Positions 1 to 7,310 of a DNA stretch of 23,382 nt are shown piece by piece; positions within the stretch are counted from its first letter, which is position 1; each line of letters starts with the position of its first letter. The stretch comes from JBBRWV01 sp038248985 (GTDB lineage Bacteria > Planctomycetota > Phycisphaerae > WQYP01), in NCBI GenBank assembly GCA_038248985.1, contig JBBRWV010000052.1:1-23382 (forward strand), read 5' to 3'. The position numbers and the translations under genes were made by a program. The notes under the pieces were generated by a model. That model was not told the origin of the DNA. It ran no database searches and was given only the letters and a program-made list of their open reading frames with translations.

Positions 1-36
1 ACGCGGCTCGTATCGTCCTTGAAACTTATTCGCCAT
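1..36 (-). CDS. Start of an unidentified gene running off the left edge (partial)
   Basis: On the minus strand an ATG at 36-34 opens a reading frame of 12 codons without a stop up to the window edge (MANKFQGRYEPR). A near-perfect Shine-Dalgarno AAGGAGG (50-44) sits 7 nt before it, which is why I call it although only 12 residues are visible. Nothing in those residues identifies a family. It is divergent from the DUF4160/DUF2442 pair, with about 100 bp between the two starts. That gap includes an AT-rich patch (about 101-126), but I could not assign a convincing promoter to either side. Confidence 0.5.
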   Translation of the reverse strand, partial: MANKFQGRYEPR

Positions 37-139
37 CCTAAGGCCTCCTTGCCCGCGTCGTAATTAGTCCTTTCAATGCATCGAACCACAGGCCCCTCTG
101 ACATGATATTATTTGACATTTATTGATGCGCCGGCCCTT

Positions 140-408
140 ATGCCTGTCATTTCAATGTTCTTCGGTGTCATCATCATGATGTATTTGTCGATGATAAACA
201 ACATCATCTTCCGCATATTCATGTCGAGTACGGTGAAGAATCTGCCGTGCGGGCCATTCCATCGGGAGACGTGTTGAAAGGCGCTATCCGGTCCTCACGG
301 CAAAAACTGGTGCAGGCTTGGATTGAAATTCATCAGGAAGAATTGATGGCTAATTGGAAGCTGGCCGTAAACGGTCAAAAGGTATTCCGCATTGACCCCC
401 TCAAATAG
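140..408 (+). pseudogene. DUF4160 family gene with a -1 frameshift
   Basis: The first frame, from ATG 140, reads MPVISMFFGVIIMMY, the typical DUF4160 N-terminus, but then runs out of the family and stops at 275-277 (45 residues). The rest of the family sequence is present in another frame from about 184 to the TAG at 406-408. It reads FVDDKQHHLPHIHVEY and ends in the usual pattern of IEIHQEELMANW followed by AVNG and a final IDPLK. Adding one T to the TTT run at 184-186 would restore an 89-residue protein, about the usual family length. There is no canonical slippery heptamer, so a real lesion or a base-calling error is likelier than programmed frameshifting. DUF4160 genes commonly sit directly before DUF2442 genes and are often treated as toxin-antitoxin-like pairs. 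Biochemical function is unknown. No clear ribosome binding site precedes ATG 140. Confidence 0.8.
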
Positions 409-416
409 GAGCCGCC

Positions 417-674
417 ATGATGATCAAAGTCACTGCCGTCAAGGCGCGGGAGGATTACCAGTTGGAGCTTTCATTTAACACCGGCGAAACGCGCGTGTTT
501 GATGTCACGCCATATCTCAATAGAGGCATATTCACGGAGTTGCGTGAACCCTCCTATTTTCAGTCGGTCCGGCTGGCATTTGGCAGCATCGCATGGCCCA
601 ATGAACAGGATTTTGGCCCCGAATCCCTTTATGTCGAGTCGCGTCCGCTGGGCACACCTACTCCGCAAAAATAA
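417..674 (+). CDS. DUF2442 domain protein
   Basis: An 85-residue protein with the DUF2442 pattern: a leading VTAVKAREDYQLELSFNTGE, a VFDVTPYL strand, then G-x-F-x-x-L and a final W-x-x-x-x-D-x-x-P-x-x-LY block. It starts 8 nt after the DUF4160 stop, with AGGAG (407-411) 5 nt before ATG 417; the next ATG (420) is also possible. The pair is a familiar small two-gene module, possibly toxin-antitoxin-like, but no activity is established from sequence. Its base and codon use (TTT, ATT, TAT, GGC mixed) is less C-ending than the flagellar genes, in keeping with a mobile or recently acquired module. The last codons run into the clpP terminator. Confidence 0.8.
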   Translation: MMIKVTAVKAREDYQLELSFNTGETRVFDVTPYLNRGIFTELREPSYFQSVRLAFGSIAWPNEQDFGPESLYVESRPLGTPTPQK

Positions 675-702
675 AAAAGGAGCCTCTTTTTCAGAGGCTC
701 CT
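672..702 (-). terminator. Rho-independent terminator of clpP
   Basis: A perfect 10-bp stem, AGGAGCCTCT (678-687) with AGAGGCTCCT (693-702), encloses a 5-nt loop. Read on the minus strand the hairpin is followed by six or more T (complement of the A-run 673-678), so it terminates clpP, whose stop lies about 30 bp before it. On the plus strand there is no T-run after the hairpin, so it is a poorer terminator for the DUF2442 gene. Confidence 0.85.
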
Positions 703-734
703 GGATAACTTCGTCAACTATCCTTGCTCCGGCC

Positions 735-1487
735 TCAGCCTTTGCCTTGCCCCGCGAGCAATTCCTTTTTGGCCTTGTCATTTTCTTCCAGCACTTCATC
801 CACGAGGCCGTAGGCCTTCGCTTCGTAAGCGTCAAAATACTTGTCGCGTTCCTGATCTTCCGACACGCGCTCGGGCGACTGGCCGGTCAGTTTCGACAGC
901 AGATCCGTCAAGACCTTCTTGGTCTTCAAAATCTCCTGCGCCTGGATCGCAATGTCTTCCGTCTGGCCCCAGATGCCGCCGAACGGCTGGTGGATCATCA
1001 CCTTCGCGTGGGGCAAGGCGTAGCGCTTGCCCTTTTGGCCGGCCGCGAGGATCACGGCCCCGCCGCTCATGGCGTGACCGACTACGAACGTCTGCACTTC
1101 GCACGACAAGAACTTCATCGTGTCATACATCGCCAGCGTGTCGTCCACGCTCCCACCCGGCGAGTTGATGTACAGCATGATCTCCTGGTCTTTCCTGATG
1201 CTCTGCAAATACAGCAGCCGCATCATCACGTTGTAGCTGCTCACATGATCGATCTCGCCGACCAGGAAAACCACGCGGTTCTCCAGCAGCATCTGATCGA
1301 CCGTCATCTCGCGTGTCCGTTGATAGCTTTCGTTTCGCAGGCCCAGCCCCCGGTACGCCGGCGATCCCGGCATCAACTCCGGCAGCATCGCGCCCATCGC
1401 GTCCACCTGGTACCGCGCCCCGGGCGTGTCGGCCGTCTGCGCAACCGTCGGAAGAACTATCCGTCCTTTGGAATCATATAGTGCCAT
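735..1487 (-). CDS. clpP: ATP-dependent Clp protease proteolytic subunit ClpP
   Basis: Peptidase family S14, the barrel-forming serine protease that degrades substrates fed by ClpX/ClpA-type ATPases in the cytoplasm. All active-site elements are visible: oxyanion-strand INSPGGS (108-113), nucleophile Ser141 in GHAMSGGA, His166 in MIHQPFGG and Asp215 in ERDKYF; the usual YGLVDEV follows near the end. The protein is 250 residues against about 195-210 for most ClpPs. The extra length is mainly an N-terminal region of about 50 residues before the NESYQRTREM start of the core, plus a Lys-rich C-terminus. The motif is GHAMSGG rather than the usual G-x-AASMG, so this may be one of several ClpP paralogues in the genome. 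ATG 1487 is preceded by AAGGGA. It is monocistronic here, ending at a strong terminator and divergent from the IspD-like gene. Confidence 0.95.
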   Translation of the reverse strand: MALYDSKGRIVLPTVAQTADTPGARYQVDAMGAMLPELMPGSPAYRGLGLRNESYQRTREMTVDQMLLENRVVFLVGEIDHVSSYNVMMRLLYLQSIRKDQEIMLYINSPGGSVDDTLAMYDTMKFLSCEVQTFVVGHAMSGGAVILAAGQKGKRYALPHAKVMIHQPFGGIWGQTEDIAIQAQEILKTKKVLTDLLSKLTGQSPERVSEDQERDKYFDAYEAKAYGLVDEVLEENDKAKKELLAGQGKG

Positions 1488-1594
1488 GAACCATCCCTTA
1501 GTGTTTAGACAAACGATTCCCGAATGATACTAGCCCGCCCCGTCACTATCCACTTACCCCGCGGCAAATGGCGGGGCGTGCGGAAAAAGGGCAT

Positions 1595-1623
1595 TTGGCA
1601 ATTTTCATTTGGCCATTGATAAT
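1595..1623 (+). promoter_or_regulatory. Sigma-70-type promoter of the IspD-like gene
   Basis: TTGGCA (1595-1600) and GATAAT (1618-1623) are separated by 17 bp, the optimal spacing, with a T just before the -10. The expected start near 1630 gives a leader of roughly 25 nt with GGAG 5-6 nt before ATG 1657. Nothing as good was found for clpP on the opposite strand of this 169-bp gap. The gap also holds a small CCCCGC/GCGGGG hairpin (1557-1576) upstream of the promoter. Confidence 0.55.
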
Positions 1624-1656
1624 GCCTTCGGTCTTTACGTATCCATCGGAGCCGCA

Positions 1657-2406
1657 ATGTCCCTCGCCGTCATCATTCCCGTTGTTTCACCGCCGTACGC
1701 CCCCAAATCCGCAGCCCGGCCCTTTGTCAAAATCGATAACCGGGAGGTTTTCCTGCGCACCGTGGAAGTTTACACCCCACGCGATGAAGTCACCCAACGC
1801 ATCGTCGTCGTCCAACCCGACGATCTGGGCCTCATGAGCGAAAAATTCTCTGCCCACCTCGGCTTCCAAAACGTTCAGATCGTCGGCGGCGGGGCCGACT
1901 GGTTCTCGTGCGTCGCGCGCGGGCTCGAAAAACTCAATGCCGATATCACCCACGTTCTCATCCATGATGCCTGTTGCCCCGCCGTGCCGTCCACCCTGCT
2001 CGACGCCATCGTGGAATCGGCCGCCAAGTGGAAAGATTACTCCGCGATCATCCCTGTCCTGCCCGCGCGCAGCGCTTATGCAGACGTCGAAGGCGGGAGC
2101 CTCGCCGGCAGGAATGTCACCGAATTCATCGACATGGCCAGCGTGTGCGAAGTGCAATCGCCGCAACTGTTCCTCCGCAAATCCCTGCAGGCCGCCTACG
2201 CCGCGCGTGACCAGGCAAATCCCACCATCGACGATGCCGAACTTGTTCTGCAATCCGGCGGCAAAATCCTCACCATCGCGGGCTCGCGCTTCAATCAGCG
2301 TGTTGACTCCGACGACGCGCTCCGCATCGTCGGCGATCTCATCAACCGCATGCCCAAACCCAAGCCCAAGACTCCGCTCACGCCGTTCGACGAAGCCCAG
2401 TGGTAA
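1657..2406 (+). CDS. IspD/TarI-like nucleotidyltransferase with altered active site
   Basis: This 249-residue protein has the length and layout of 2-C-methyl-D-erythritol 4-phosphate cytidylyltransferase (IspD, MEP isoprenoid pathway). It has an opening beta strand AVIIPV, VVVQPDDL, GGGADWFSCVARGL in place of GGxxRxxSVxxGL, VLIHDACCPAV (100-110) in place of VHDAARPCV, then SPQLF, the TIDDAELV segment and a final RVDSDDALRIV. However, the N-terminal G-x-G-x-R-M...PKQ nucleotide loop is replaced by SPPYAPKSAARPF (11-23), the Arg of HDAARP is Cys, and the Lys of the late 'NxKVTxPED' motif is Arg215. Family membership is clear; IspD activity is doubtful. It may be a repurposed paralogue or bind another nucleotide-sugar-like substrate. 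ATG 1657 with GGAG upstream is chosen over an in-frame ATG at 1609, which lies before the predicted transcription start. Confidence 0.75.
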   Translation: MSLAVIIPVVSPPYAPKSAARPFVKIDNREVFLRTVEVYTPRDEVTQRIVVVQPDDLGLMSEKFSAHLGFQNVQIVGGGADWFSCVARGLEKLNADITHVLIHDACCPAVPSTLLDAIVESAAKWKDYSAIIPVLPARSAYADVEGGSLAGRNVTEFIDMASVCEVQSPQLFLRKSLQAAYAARDQANPTIDDAELVLQSGGKILTIAGSRFNQRVDSDDALRIVGDLINRMPKPKPKTPLTPFDEAQW

Positions 2407-2460
2407 CAAATTGCAGATGAGTTTTTCTCCGCGAGGCTGTGCCCATCCCCTGCCCCGCCC

Positions 2461-3138
2461 TCACGGCGTCACCCGCTCCGACTTCCACCCGCGCTGCCCC
2501 TTGGCGTGTATCCACCGTTCATGAATCGATCCCGCCACCCGCAACACATCCATCCGTTCCACCGTCCCCACCAAAAGCGCAAACTCCATCGGCGGCATCG
2601 TCTGCATCTGCACATCCCCCACCATCTCCATTCGCTGCTTCAGCGCCCGCAACCCCTTGGCGTCCAGCGGCCGCATCGGCGTCGGATGAAAAAACATCAG
2701 CCGTGTCGCTGCACTGTGTTGGTCCCACGCCCGCATCCGCACGCCCTTGAGCCCCGGCATCCGCGCGGTCACCGCCCCATCAATCACCCGCCAATTCGAC
2801 CGCAGGCGAATCTGCATCCTTTGTTCGGGGAGCCAGATCACCACCTCTGCCGTCGGATGCAACCGTAGATGTTCCACCTTTTGCGCCCCGCAATGCGAGG
2901 ACAGCCACACCGTTTCCTGTTTTGCATCCACGCCCCGCACCACCACCATCCGCGTATACGCGGCCCCTTCATGGCCCGTCGTGCCCAGCGCCGCAAATAC
3001 CGGCACTTCCTTGCCCATCTCTTCCCCCAACACCCGCCAAACCGCCGCCGCTGTGGAAATCTTTCTTGCCATTTCGGCCATCATAACACCAACCGTGCCA
3101 ACCATCTGTGCCCGCTCCAGCGAGTCCGCGGTGTCCAT
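2461..3138 (-). CDS. Pyridoxamine 5'-phosphate oxidase-like FMN-binding protein
   Basis: A 225-residue split-barrel flavoprotein resembling the Alr4036-type PNPOx-like family. The central block is characteristic: TRMVVVRGVD, then SSHCGAQKVEHLRLHPTAEV with the FMN-phosphate-contacting S-x-K-V-x-x-L-x-x-x-P pattern, then a WLPEQRMQIRLRSNWRVID strand pair. The C-terminus ends with MEFALLVGTVERMDVLR and a HERWI segment, as in oxidases of this group where FMN and substrate pocket residues lie. True PdxH activity cannot be assigned; general FMN-dependent oxidoreductase or FMN-binding function is safer. I start at ATG 3138, which has GAGGA just upstream; a TTG at 3168 and the double ATG at 3079-3084 are alternatives. 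It is convergent with the IspD-like gene across 54 bp, in which I see no hairpin. Confidence 0.75.
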   Translation of the reverse strand: MDTADSLERAQMVGTVGVMMAEMARKISTAAAVWRVLGEEMGKEVPVFAALGTTGHEGAAYTRMVVVRGVDAKQETVWLSSHCGAQKVEHLRLHPTAEVVIWLPEQRMQIRLRSNWRVIDGAVTARMPGLKGVRMRAWDQHSAATRLMFFHPTPMRPLDAKGLRALKQRMEMVGDVQMQTMPPMEFALLVGTVERMDVLRVAGSIHERWIHAKGQRGWKSERVTP

Positions 3139-3476
3139 GTTCCTCAGCGGTGCCCGTGCCCTGTCCAAAGCTCAAATCAAGGCCCTGGTGGCGAAATTTC
3201 GCGTAGACGCCACGCTTTTCTTCTAGGCTCCCCCCTGAACAGGCTATTCCCTCCAAGGGCCCTGTTCACTCACGCATCCACCTCTCAAAATCCTGCATAG
3301 CGCAAATTTTACAGGTGCGACGCTCCTCCTGCCGATACCAACCTAACGCGAAAATTGCGCATTTTCTCCACCTTGCTTCACAAAACCTGCGCCTTCGACA
3401 GATAAGCCCCTTACGGAGTCCCTTAACTTTCTCGGGAACACGCAATCGAACCTCACCCTCGGCGGAGCCGGCGGCC
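3139..3476. other. Intergenic regulatory stretch between divergent genes with several palindromes
   Basis: About 340 bp with no supported gene. It contains a perfect 12-bp palindrome GCGAAATTTCGC (3191-3202), an inverted repeat TGAACAGG/CCTGTTCA (3236-3243 and 3261-3268), and a near-match inverted pair GCGCAAATTTT (3300-3310) / AAAATTGCGC (3351-3360). The right arm of that pair is itself part of GAAAAT-TGCGC-ATTTTC (3350-3366). These AT-cored, GCG-flanked palindromes look like operator sites for the divergent genes at 3138 (minus) and 3478 (plus). Confidence 0.45.
3377..3406 (+). promoter_or_regulatory. Candidate sigma-70-type promoter of the flagellar cluster's first gene
   Basis: TTCACA (3377-3382; 5 of 6 matches to TTGACA) and GATAAG (3401-3406; 4 of 6 matches) are 18 bp apart and lie about 70 bp before the TPR gene. 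It sits just downstream of the palindromes at 3350-3366. Weak, but the best-looking site in the gap; no sigma-54 or sigma-28 element was found here. Confidence 0.3.
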
Positions 3477-3477
3477 A

Positions 3478-5907
3478 ATGACCACCCTGAACCCTAAACC
3501 TGCCCTCACTCTCACCGCGCCCAAAAACGCGTGGCGCTGGCTTTGGCAAGTCCCTCTCCTCATCATCGGCCTCCTGGCGTTCGGCTTCGGCGTTCGCCAA
3601 CTCGTCCGCACCATCAAGCCCGTCCCCTATGAGACCCACCTCGCCGATATCCAAACCCTCATCACGGCGAAAAAATTCGCAGCCGCCATCGATCAAATCA
3701 ACGTTATCGCCAATCACTACGCCACGGACGCCGCCAAGCAAGGCCCCCTCCAAGTCCTCGCCGGTGATGCCCACTATCTGGCCAATGAAGGCGGTGGGGG
3801 GGCCATCGAAAACTACGAGAAAGCGCTGGTCCACTACGACAAGGCCGTCCGCTATGGAGTCACGCCCACCCATGTCACCCTTGAGCGCTGGGCGTTTTCC
3901 GCCCTGGGCGCCAACGATGCGAAGCTGGCCGTCGAGAAGCTCGAAAAAATCACCCGCGACAAACCCGAATCCGTCATCCTGTACAGTCATGCCCTCGTCG
4001 ACGCCTACACCGGCGCGCATGAAACCAACAGCGCGCTCGACGTCCTCGACCGCGTCCTCCAGCAAAATGACACCCCCCTCGATGATCGCGTCTGGGCGCT
4101 CTGCAAACGCATCGAACTGAACATGCCCACCGGCGGCGTCGGTCTCGACAACGCCCTCAAAAATGCCCAAAAAGCCGTCGCCACCACTCCTGAACGCAAC
4201 CCCGCCGGCCTGCTCCTCTATTGGATCGGCCGCGCCGAGTATGACCGCGGCGATGTCGATGCCGCCGCCCTGCACCTTGCCGAAGCCCGCGCCCGCTTCA
4301 TCGTTCACCATCTCGAAGACGGCCGCGCCGCCATCCTCCTCGGAAAGATCGCCCTGGCCCGCGGCCAAGCTGAGGTCGCGCTCAAACTCTTCCGCGAAAT
4401 CGTCCTGCGTCATACGGGCGAATCCATCTGGGCCGCCGCCCGTTTCGGCCAGGCGGAAGCCACCGCGCAGCTCGACCAACCGTCCGACCAAATGTTCGCC
4501 GATTTCGACCACGCGGTAAAAACCGTCACCACCGAAGAAGCCTCCGTGACCCCTTCCAAGCACGCCCGGCCAAAACGTTCGGAAATGATCGAGCTGCCGC
4601 AGGTCCGCACCACCCTCATCGCCCAATATCAACGCTACGCCCAGGCCGACAAGCTCGAAGAGGCTTTGCATTTTCTGGAGCTGCAAAGCGCTCTGAAAGA
4701 ACACGAAAGCGCCTCGCTGATATTCCGCCTGGCCACCACCCGCGAGCGTCTGGCCCGCCACCAACTCGAATCCGCCGCCCAGCTCCCGCCCGAGCAAACC
4801 GCCCAGCGCAATGCCCTGCGGAATTCCGCCTACAAGCTGCTCGCCCAGGCTGCGGATGATTATCGCCGCCACGCTCGACTGACCACGCTCGAAGACGACA
4901 TCTCCGGCAACAGCCTCTGGCGCGCCGCGCAGATCCTGGATGATTGTGCCCAAACCGTCAAAGCCATCGAAGTCTATGAGCAATTCGTGATTCAACGCCC
5001 GCGCGATTCCCGCGTTCCCGAAGGCCTCCTGGCCCTCGGGCAATTGCATCAATCTCTCGGCAAAATTCCCCAGGCTATTTCCTACTACCAGCGCAACATC
5101 AAGGAAAATGGCAAAACTCCCGCCGCTTACAACAGCGCCATCTACCTAGCGCAATGCTACATGGCGCTCAATGTCACGGGGGACGCCGAAGCCGCCGCCA
5201 ATGCCGAAAAAGCCGAAGCCGCCGTGCTGCGTATCGTCCAGGACAATCCCGATATTGGACCCGAGGCCCGCGAGTTTCGCGTCAGCCTGTTCACGCTTGG
5301 CGAAATCTACTTTCAGAACGGCAAGTGGGCCGACGCCATTCTCCGCCTGGAAGAAAGCCTGACCCGCTATCCGGACGATCCTCTGGTCCCCCGCGCCACC
5401 TACCTGCTCGCCGAAAGCTATCGCTGCAGCGCCCGCGATATCGGCGCCGCTCTCCAAAAAGATCCTGCCATGGAAAATCGCGAAGCCCTCGTCAAGGCCC
5501 GCCAGGAGCGTCTTTCCCGCGCCGCCACTCTCTTTGGCCGAATGATCAACCTGCTCGACCTCGACCCTGCCGATCCCAAGCCCCTGCCCCGGGCCGATGA
5601 AGACTATCTGCGCACCTCCTATATGAGCCGCGCCCAATGCTTCTATGACCTCGGCGACTTTCCCGAGGCGGTCAAACTCTACAACCAGACCGCCACGCGC
5701 TTCGCGCAGAACGTCACCGCCATCGAAGCGTACGTGCAAATCATCAACGCCTACCTGGCCCTGAAAGAACCCCGCCAGGCCTCCGCCGCCGCCGAACGCG
5801 CCCGCTGGATTCTCAAGCGCATCCCCGATGAGGAGTTCGGCAAAGGCCCGCTCCCCCTGTCGCGCCAGTACTACGAAGACTTTTTGAAACTCGGAAAAAC
5901 ACCCTGA
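3478..5907 (+). CDS. Membrane-anchored TPR repeat protein heading the flagellar cluster
   Basis: An 809-residue protein with a short basic N-terminus and a single hydrophobic helix at about 20-40 (WLWQVPLLIIGLLAFGFGV), then a long alpha-helical solenoid. Repeats of the tetratricopeptide kind are visible, for example AAIDQINVIANHYATDAAKQGP, ENYEKALVHYDKAVRYG, KAIEVYEQFVIQRPRDSRVPEGLLALGQLH, SYYQRNIKENG and ILRLEESLTRYPDDPLVPRATYLLAESY. Late repeats resemble those of YbgF/BamD-type and PEP-CTERM-type TPR proteins. It most likely scaffolds protein interactions on the periplasmic or, less likely, cytoplasmic face of the inner membrane. Its position 11 bp before a flgN-like gene and upstream of flgS/flgR suggests a role in flagellar assembly, but no catalytic or family-specific signature is seen. 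ATG 3478 follows GGAG at a somewhat long distance. Confidence 0.8.
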   Translation: MTTLNPKPALTLTAPKNAWRWLWQVPLLIIGLLAFGFGVRQLVRTIKPVPYETHLADIQTLITAKKFAAAIDQINVIANHYATDAAKQGPLQVLAGDAHYLANEGGGGAIENYEKALVHYDKAVRYGVTPTHVTLERWAFSALGANDAKLAVEKLEKITRDKPESVILYSHALVDAYTGAHETNSALDVLDRVLQQNDTPLDDRVWALCKRIELNMPTGGVGLDNALKNAQKAVATTPERNPAGLLLYWIGRAEYDRGDVDAAALHLAEARARFIVHHLEDGRAAILLGKIALARGQAEVALKLFREIVLRHTGESIWAAARFGQAEATAQLDQPSDQMFADFDHAVKTVTTEEASVTPSKHARPKRSEMIELPQVRTTLIAQYQRYAQADKLEEALHFLELQSALKEHESASLIFRLATTRERLARHQLESAAQLPPEQTAQRNALRNSAYKLLAQAADDYRRHARLTTLEDDISGNSLWRAAQILDDCAQTVKAIEVYEQFVIQRPRDSRVPEGLLALGQLHQSLGKIPQAISYYQRNIKENGKTPAAYNSAIYLAQCYMALNVTGDAEAAANAEKAEAAVLRIVQDNPDIGPEAREFRVSLFTLGEIYFQNGKWADAILRLEESLTRYPDDPLVPRATYLLAESYRCSARDIGAALQKDPAMENREALVKARQERLSRAATLFGRMINLLDLDPADPKPLPRADEDYLRTSYMSRAQCFYDLGDFPEAVKLYNQTATRFAQNVTAIEAYVQIINAYLALKEPRQASAAAERARWILKRIPDEEFGKGPLPLSRQYYEDFLKLGKTP

Positions 5908-5918
5908 GGACCTTTTCG

Positions 5919-6362
5919 ATGACCACGACCGCCGCCGATCTTCGCACGCTCACCAGCGCGCTTTCACAGCAAAAATCGCTGTACCAGCAGCTTCTCGCGC
6001 TGGCCCGGCAACAATCTGAATTTGTCGCCAACGGTCAGAGCGAGGAGCTCATGTCCGTGCTCGCCGCGCGCAGCCGCCTGATCGATGAGATCGCCCCGCT
6101 CGATCTGCAACTGCAACCCTACAAGGGCCGCTGGCAGGAAGTACTCGATTCCCTCGCCCCCGCCGATCGCGAACCCATCGCCACCCTCCTCCGCGATGTC
6201 CAGCAATTGCTCGGCCAGATTCTCGCCCAGGATGAAATCGATCGCGAATCACTCAACCGCCAGAAAACCCAGATCGGCTCGGAACTCAACCGCACTGTCC
6301 ACGGCGCGGTCCTCAACAAAGCCTACGGCGTCAAACCGCGCGTCGGCTCCGTACTCGGATAA
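5919..6362 (+). CDS. flgN: FlgN-like flagellar export chaperone
   Basis: A 147-residue, almost wholly helical protein of the FlgN family: an N-terminal helix of LxxxLxxQxxLYQQLLxLARQQSEFVANG, a middle segment with LMSVLAARSRLIDEIAPLDLQL, and a Q-rich C-terminal helix. FlgN binds the hook-filament junction proteins FlgK and FlgL and delivers them to the export apparatus. The family is poorly conserved in sequence, so the call rests on length, helix pattern and position in a flagellar cluster. The upstream gene's stop (TGA at 5905-5907) overlaps the AGGA of its ribosome binding site, so translation is probably coupled. Confidence 0.65.
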   Translation: MTTTAADLRTLTSALSQQKSLYQQLLALARQQSEFVANGQSEELMSVLAARSRLIDEIAPLDLQLQPYKGRWQEVLDSLAPADREPIATLLRDVQQLLGQILAQDEIDRESLNRQKTQIGSELNRTVHGAVLNKAYGVKPRVGSVLG

Positions 6363-6380
6363 AAGGCCTCAGAAAAACAC

Positions 6381-7256
6381 ATGATCACCGCCATCGTCCA
6401 ACCTCCGCTCCCGCCGGTCCCCGCGGAAACGCCGCGCCCGCGCAGCCTCGATGAACTCTACGAAGTCCTGCAGATGTACAACGAGGTCACGCAAAAGCTG
6501 CAGCTCAGCCATGATCGTCTCCAGGCGGAAGTGGTCCGCCTCAATGAACAGCTCGAACAAAAAAATCGCGAGCTTGAACGCAAAAAACGCCTTGCCGCAT
6601 TGGGTGAAATGGCCGCCGGCATCGCCCACGAAATCCGCAATCCGCTGGGCGGCATCCAGCTCTACGCCAACACCCTCCTCAACGATGTCGCCGACCGCCC
6701 TCAGGCCGCCGACCTCGTCCGCAAAATCAGCGCCGGCGTCAAAGGTCTCAACACCCTCGTCAGCGACATGCTCACCTTCACCCGCGATCTCAACCTGCAG
6801 AAGGAAGACGCCTCCCTCGTCGAAATCATCGAGCACGCCGTCGAACTCGCCGGCCCCGTTTTCACACACAATCGCGTCACCGTGCAACTCGACCCCTCCC
6901 TCAACGGCACCACTGCCCGCGTCGACCCCCGCCTCCTCGGCCGCGTCCTGCTCAACCTCCTGATGAACGCCGCCGAAGCCGTCGGCGAAAATCTCGCCCC
7001 CTCGGACACCGGCCTCATCACCCTCTCCGTGCAGCGCGTCCAAGACCGCACGCTCCTCACCATCGAGGACAACGGCCCCGGCATCCCCGAATCCTCCATC
7101 GAACAAATCTTCCACCCCTTCTTCACCACCAAGCACAGCGGCACCGGCCTCGGCCTCGCCATCGTCCACCGCATCATCGAAGCCCACGGCGGCAGCATCA
7201 CCGCGGAAAATCAACCCGCGCCGCGCCACGGCGCTCGTTTCAAAATAACCCTCTAG
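6381..7256 (+). CDS. flgS: NtrB-like sensor histidine kinase (FlgS-like)
   Basis: A 291-residue soluble kinase with no membrane segment or PAS domain. The N-terminal 20 residues are Pro-rich. A coiled coil follows (about 24-70: LDELYEVLQMYNEVTQKLQLS...LNEQLEQKNRELERKK). Next is the HisKA H-box GEMAAGIAHEIRNPLGG with His83, then a HATPase domain with N-box LLNLLMNAAEAV, G1 DNGPGIP, F-box FHPFFTTK and G2 SGTGLGLAIV. This matches the small cytoplasmic FlgS kinases that partner FlgR in sigma-54-controlled flagellar systems, where the signal is completion of an early export or ring stage. It would phosphorylate Asp52 of the next gene product. Spacing to flgN is 18 bp and to flgR 54 bp. ATG 6381 has only a weak ribosome binding site. 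Confidence 0.85.
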   Translation: MITAIVQPPLPPVPAETPRPRSLDELYEVLQMYNEVTQKLQLSHDRLQAEVVRLNEQLEQKNRELERKKRLAALGEMAAGIAHEIRNPLGGIQLYANTLLNDVADRPQAADLVRKISAGVKGLNTLVSDMLTFTRDLNLQKEDASLVEIIEHAVELAGPVFTHNRVTVQLDPSLNGTTARVDPRLLGRVLLNLLMNAAEAVGENLAPSDTGLITLSVQRVQDRTLLTIEDNGPGIPESSIEQIFHPFFTTKHSGTGLGLAIVHRIIEAHGGSITAENQPAPRHGARFKITL

Positions 7257-7310
7257 CTCCAGGAAATTGCGATAGTTCCAGATCCCTCAACCCCTTAGGA
7301 GAAGCCACGG

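Noticed and set aside
182..190. Programmed -1 frameshift in the DUF4160 gene
   Set aside because: No slippery heptamer of the X-XXY-YYZ kind and no downstream stem-loop that I can see; a lesion or sequencing error is simpler.
3343..5052. 569-codon open frame antisense to the TPR gene
   Set aside because: Same mirror effect; no family pattern, no ribosome binding site, while the plus-strand TPR protein is clear.
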